Source: Candidatus Bathyarchaeota archaeon
GTDB taxonomy: Archaea > Thermoproteota > Bathyarchaeia > Bathyarchaeales > Bathyarchaeaceae
Direction: 5' to 3'
Length of the DNA stretch: 5,242 bases
NCBI GenBank assembly: GCA_020350305.1
Contig: CP070709.1
Location: 154,290 to 159,531, forward strand
The notes under the pieces were generated by a model. The model was not told the DNA's origin and made no database searches. It was given only the letters and a program-made list of their open reading frames with translations. The position numbers and the translations under genes were made by a program. This document shows, one piece after another, positions 5,171-5,242 of the stretch; position 1 is the first letter of the stretch; each line of letters begins with the position of its first letter.

Positions 5171-5242
5171 TTAGAAGAATCTTTAGGATAATTTTCGATA
5201 AAAGGGCAGTCTGCAACGTTATCTGCGCCACAATATTGACCG
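5164..5242 (+). CDS. Type IV prepilin-like protein, N-terminus only
   Basis: The 26 visible residues have the layout of an archaeal class III signal peptide. Residues 1-14 are a short positively charged leader (MLVRRIFRIIFDKR). Then comes AVCNVICATILT, equivalent to the conserved RAVSxVIxxxLL start of the hydrophobic helix. The class III prepilin peptidase should cut near R14-A15-V16, and the helix would then pack in the core of a pilus. The start is ATG with GGAG at 5153-5156, 7 nt upstream. The gene follows the ATPase and platform genes, as subunit genes often do. Two cysteines (C17, C21) sit where Ser and Gly/Ala are more usual. The gene continues beyond the right edge, so length and the mature domain are unknown. 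Confidence 0.72.
   Translation, partial: MLVRRIFRIIFDKRAVCNVICATILT

Noticed and set aside
1..5242. tRNA, rRNA, CRISPR arrays and insertion-sequence ends.
   Set aside because: No cloverleaf signatures, no regularly spaced direct repeats and no transposase motifs or paired terminal repeats were seen on either strand by eye.

Overview
The window looks archaeal. Genes are preceded by AT-rich TATA-like boxes, strong Shine-Dalgarno (SD) sites are still used, and the two large genes belong to archaeal type IV pilus (T4P)-like machinery. A TACK-type or Bathyarchaeia-like host is my guess; nothing here proves a lineage.

Layout. (1) Positions 1-790 look like decayed accessory DNA. They hold a possible gene start running off the left edge on the minus strand, a short HEPN-like minus-strand remnant, a PIN-domain (VapC-like) remnant that has lost its N-terminal half, an unassigned open fragment, and a perfect 8-bp inverted repeat. 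(2) At 789-1130 (minus) lies an intact small winged-helix DNA-binding protein that starts with TTG. (3) At 1131-1493 is a promoter-bearing intergenic region with outward TATA-like boxes for the winged-helix gene and for the pilus genes. (4) At 1494-4827 (plus) is a two-gene operon: a GspE/FlaI/VirB11-type secretion ATPase, and a polytopic FlaJ/TadC-type platform protein whose true start appears to be a CTG inside the end of the ATPase gene. (5) At 4828-5163 is a mostly non-coding leader with a possible small hydrophobic ORF, a TATA-like box and a 17-bp palindrome. (6) From 5164 to the right edge is the N-terminus of a type IV prepilin-like protein with a class III signal peptide.

How they work together: the cytoplasmic hexameric ATPase powers the membrane platform, which assembles prepilin-like subunits into a filament or pseudopilus after cleavage by a class III prepilin peptidase not present here. 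The ATPase and platform are translationally coupled. The subunit gene has its own promoter region with a candidate operator. The divergent winged-helix protein is a candidate local regulator. What the filament does (adhesion, DNA uptake, secretion) cannot be read from this window; the rest of the cluster should lie to the right.
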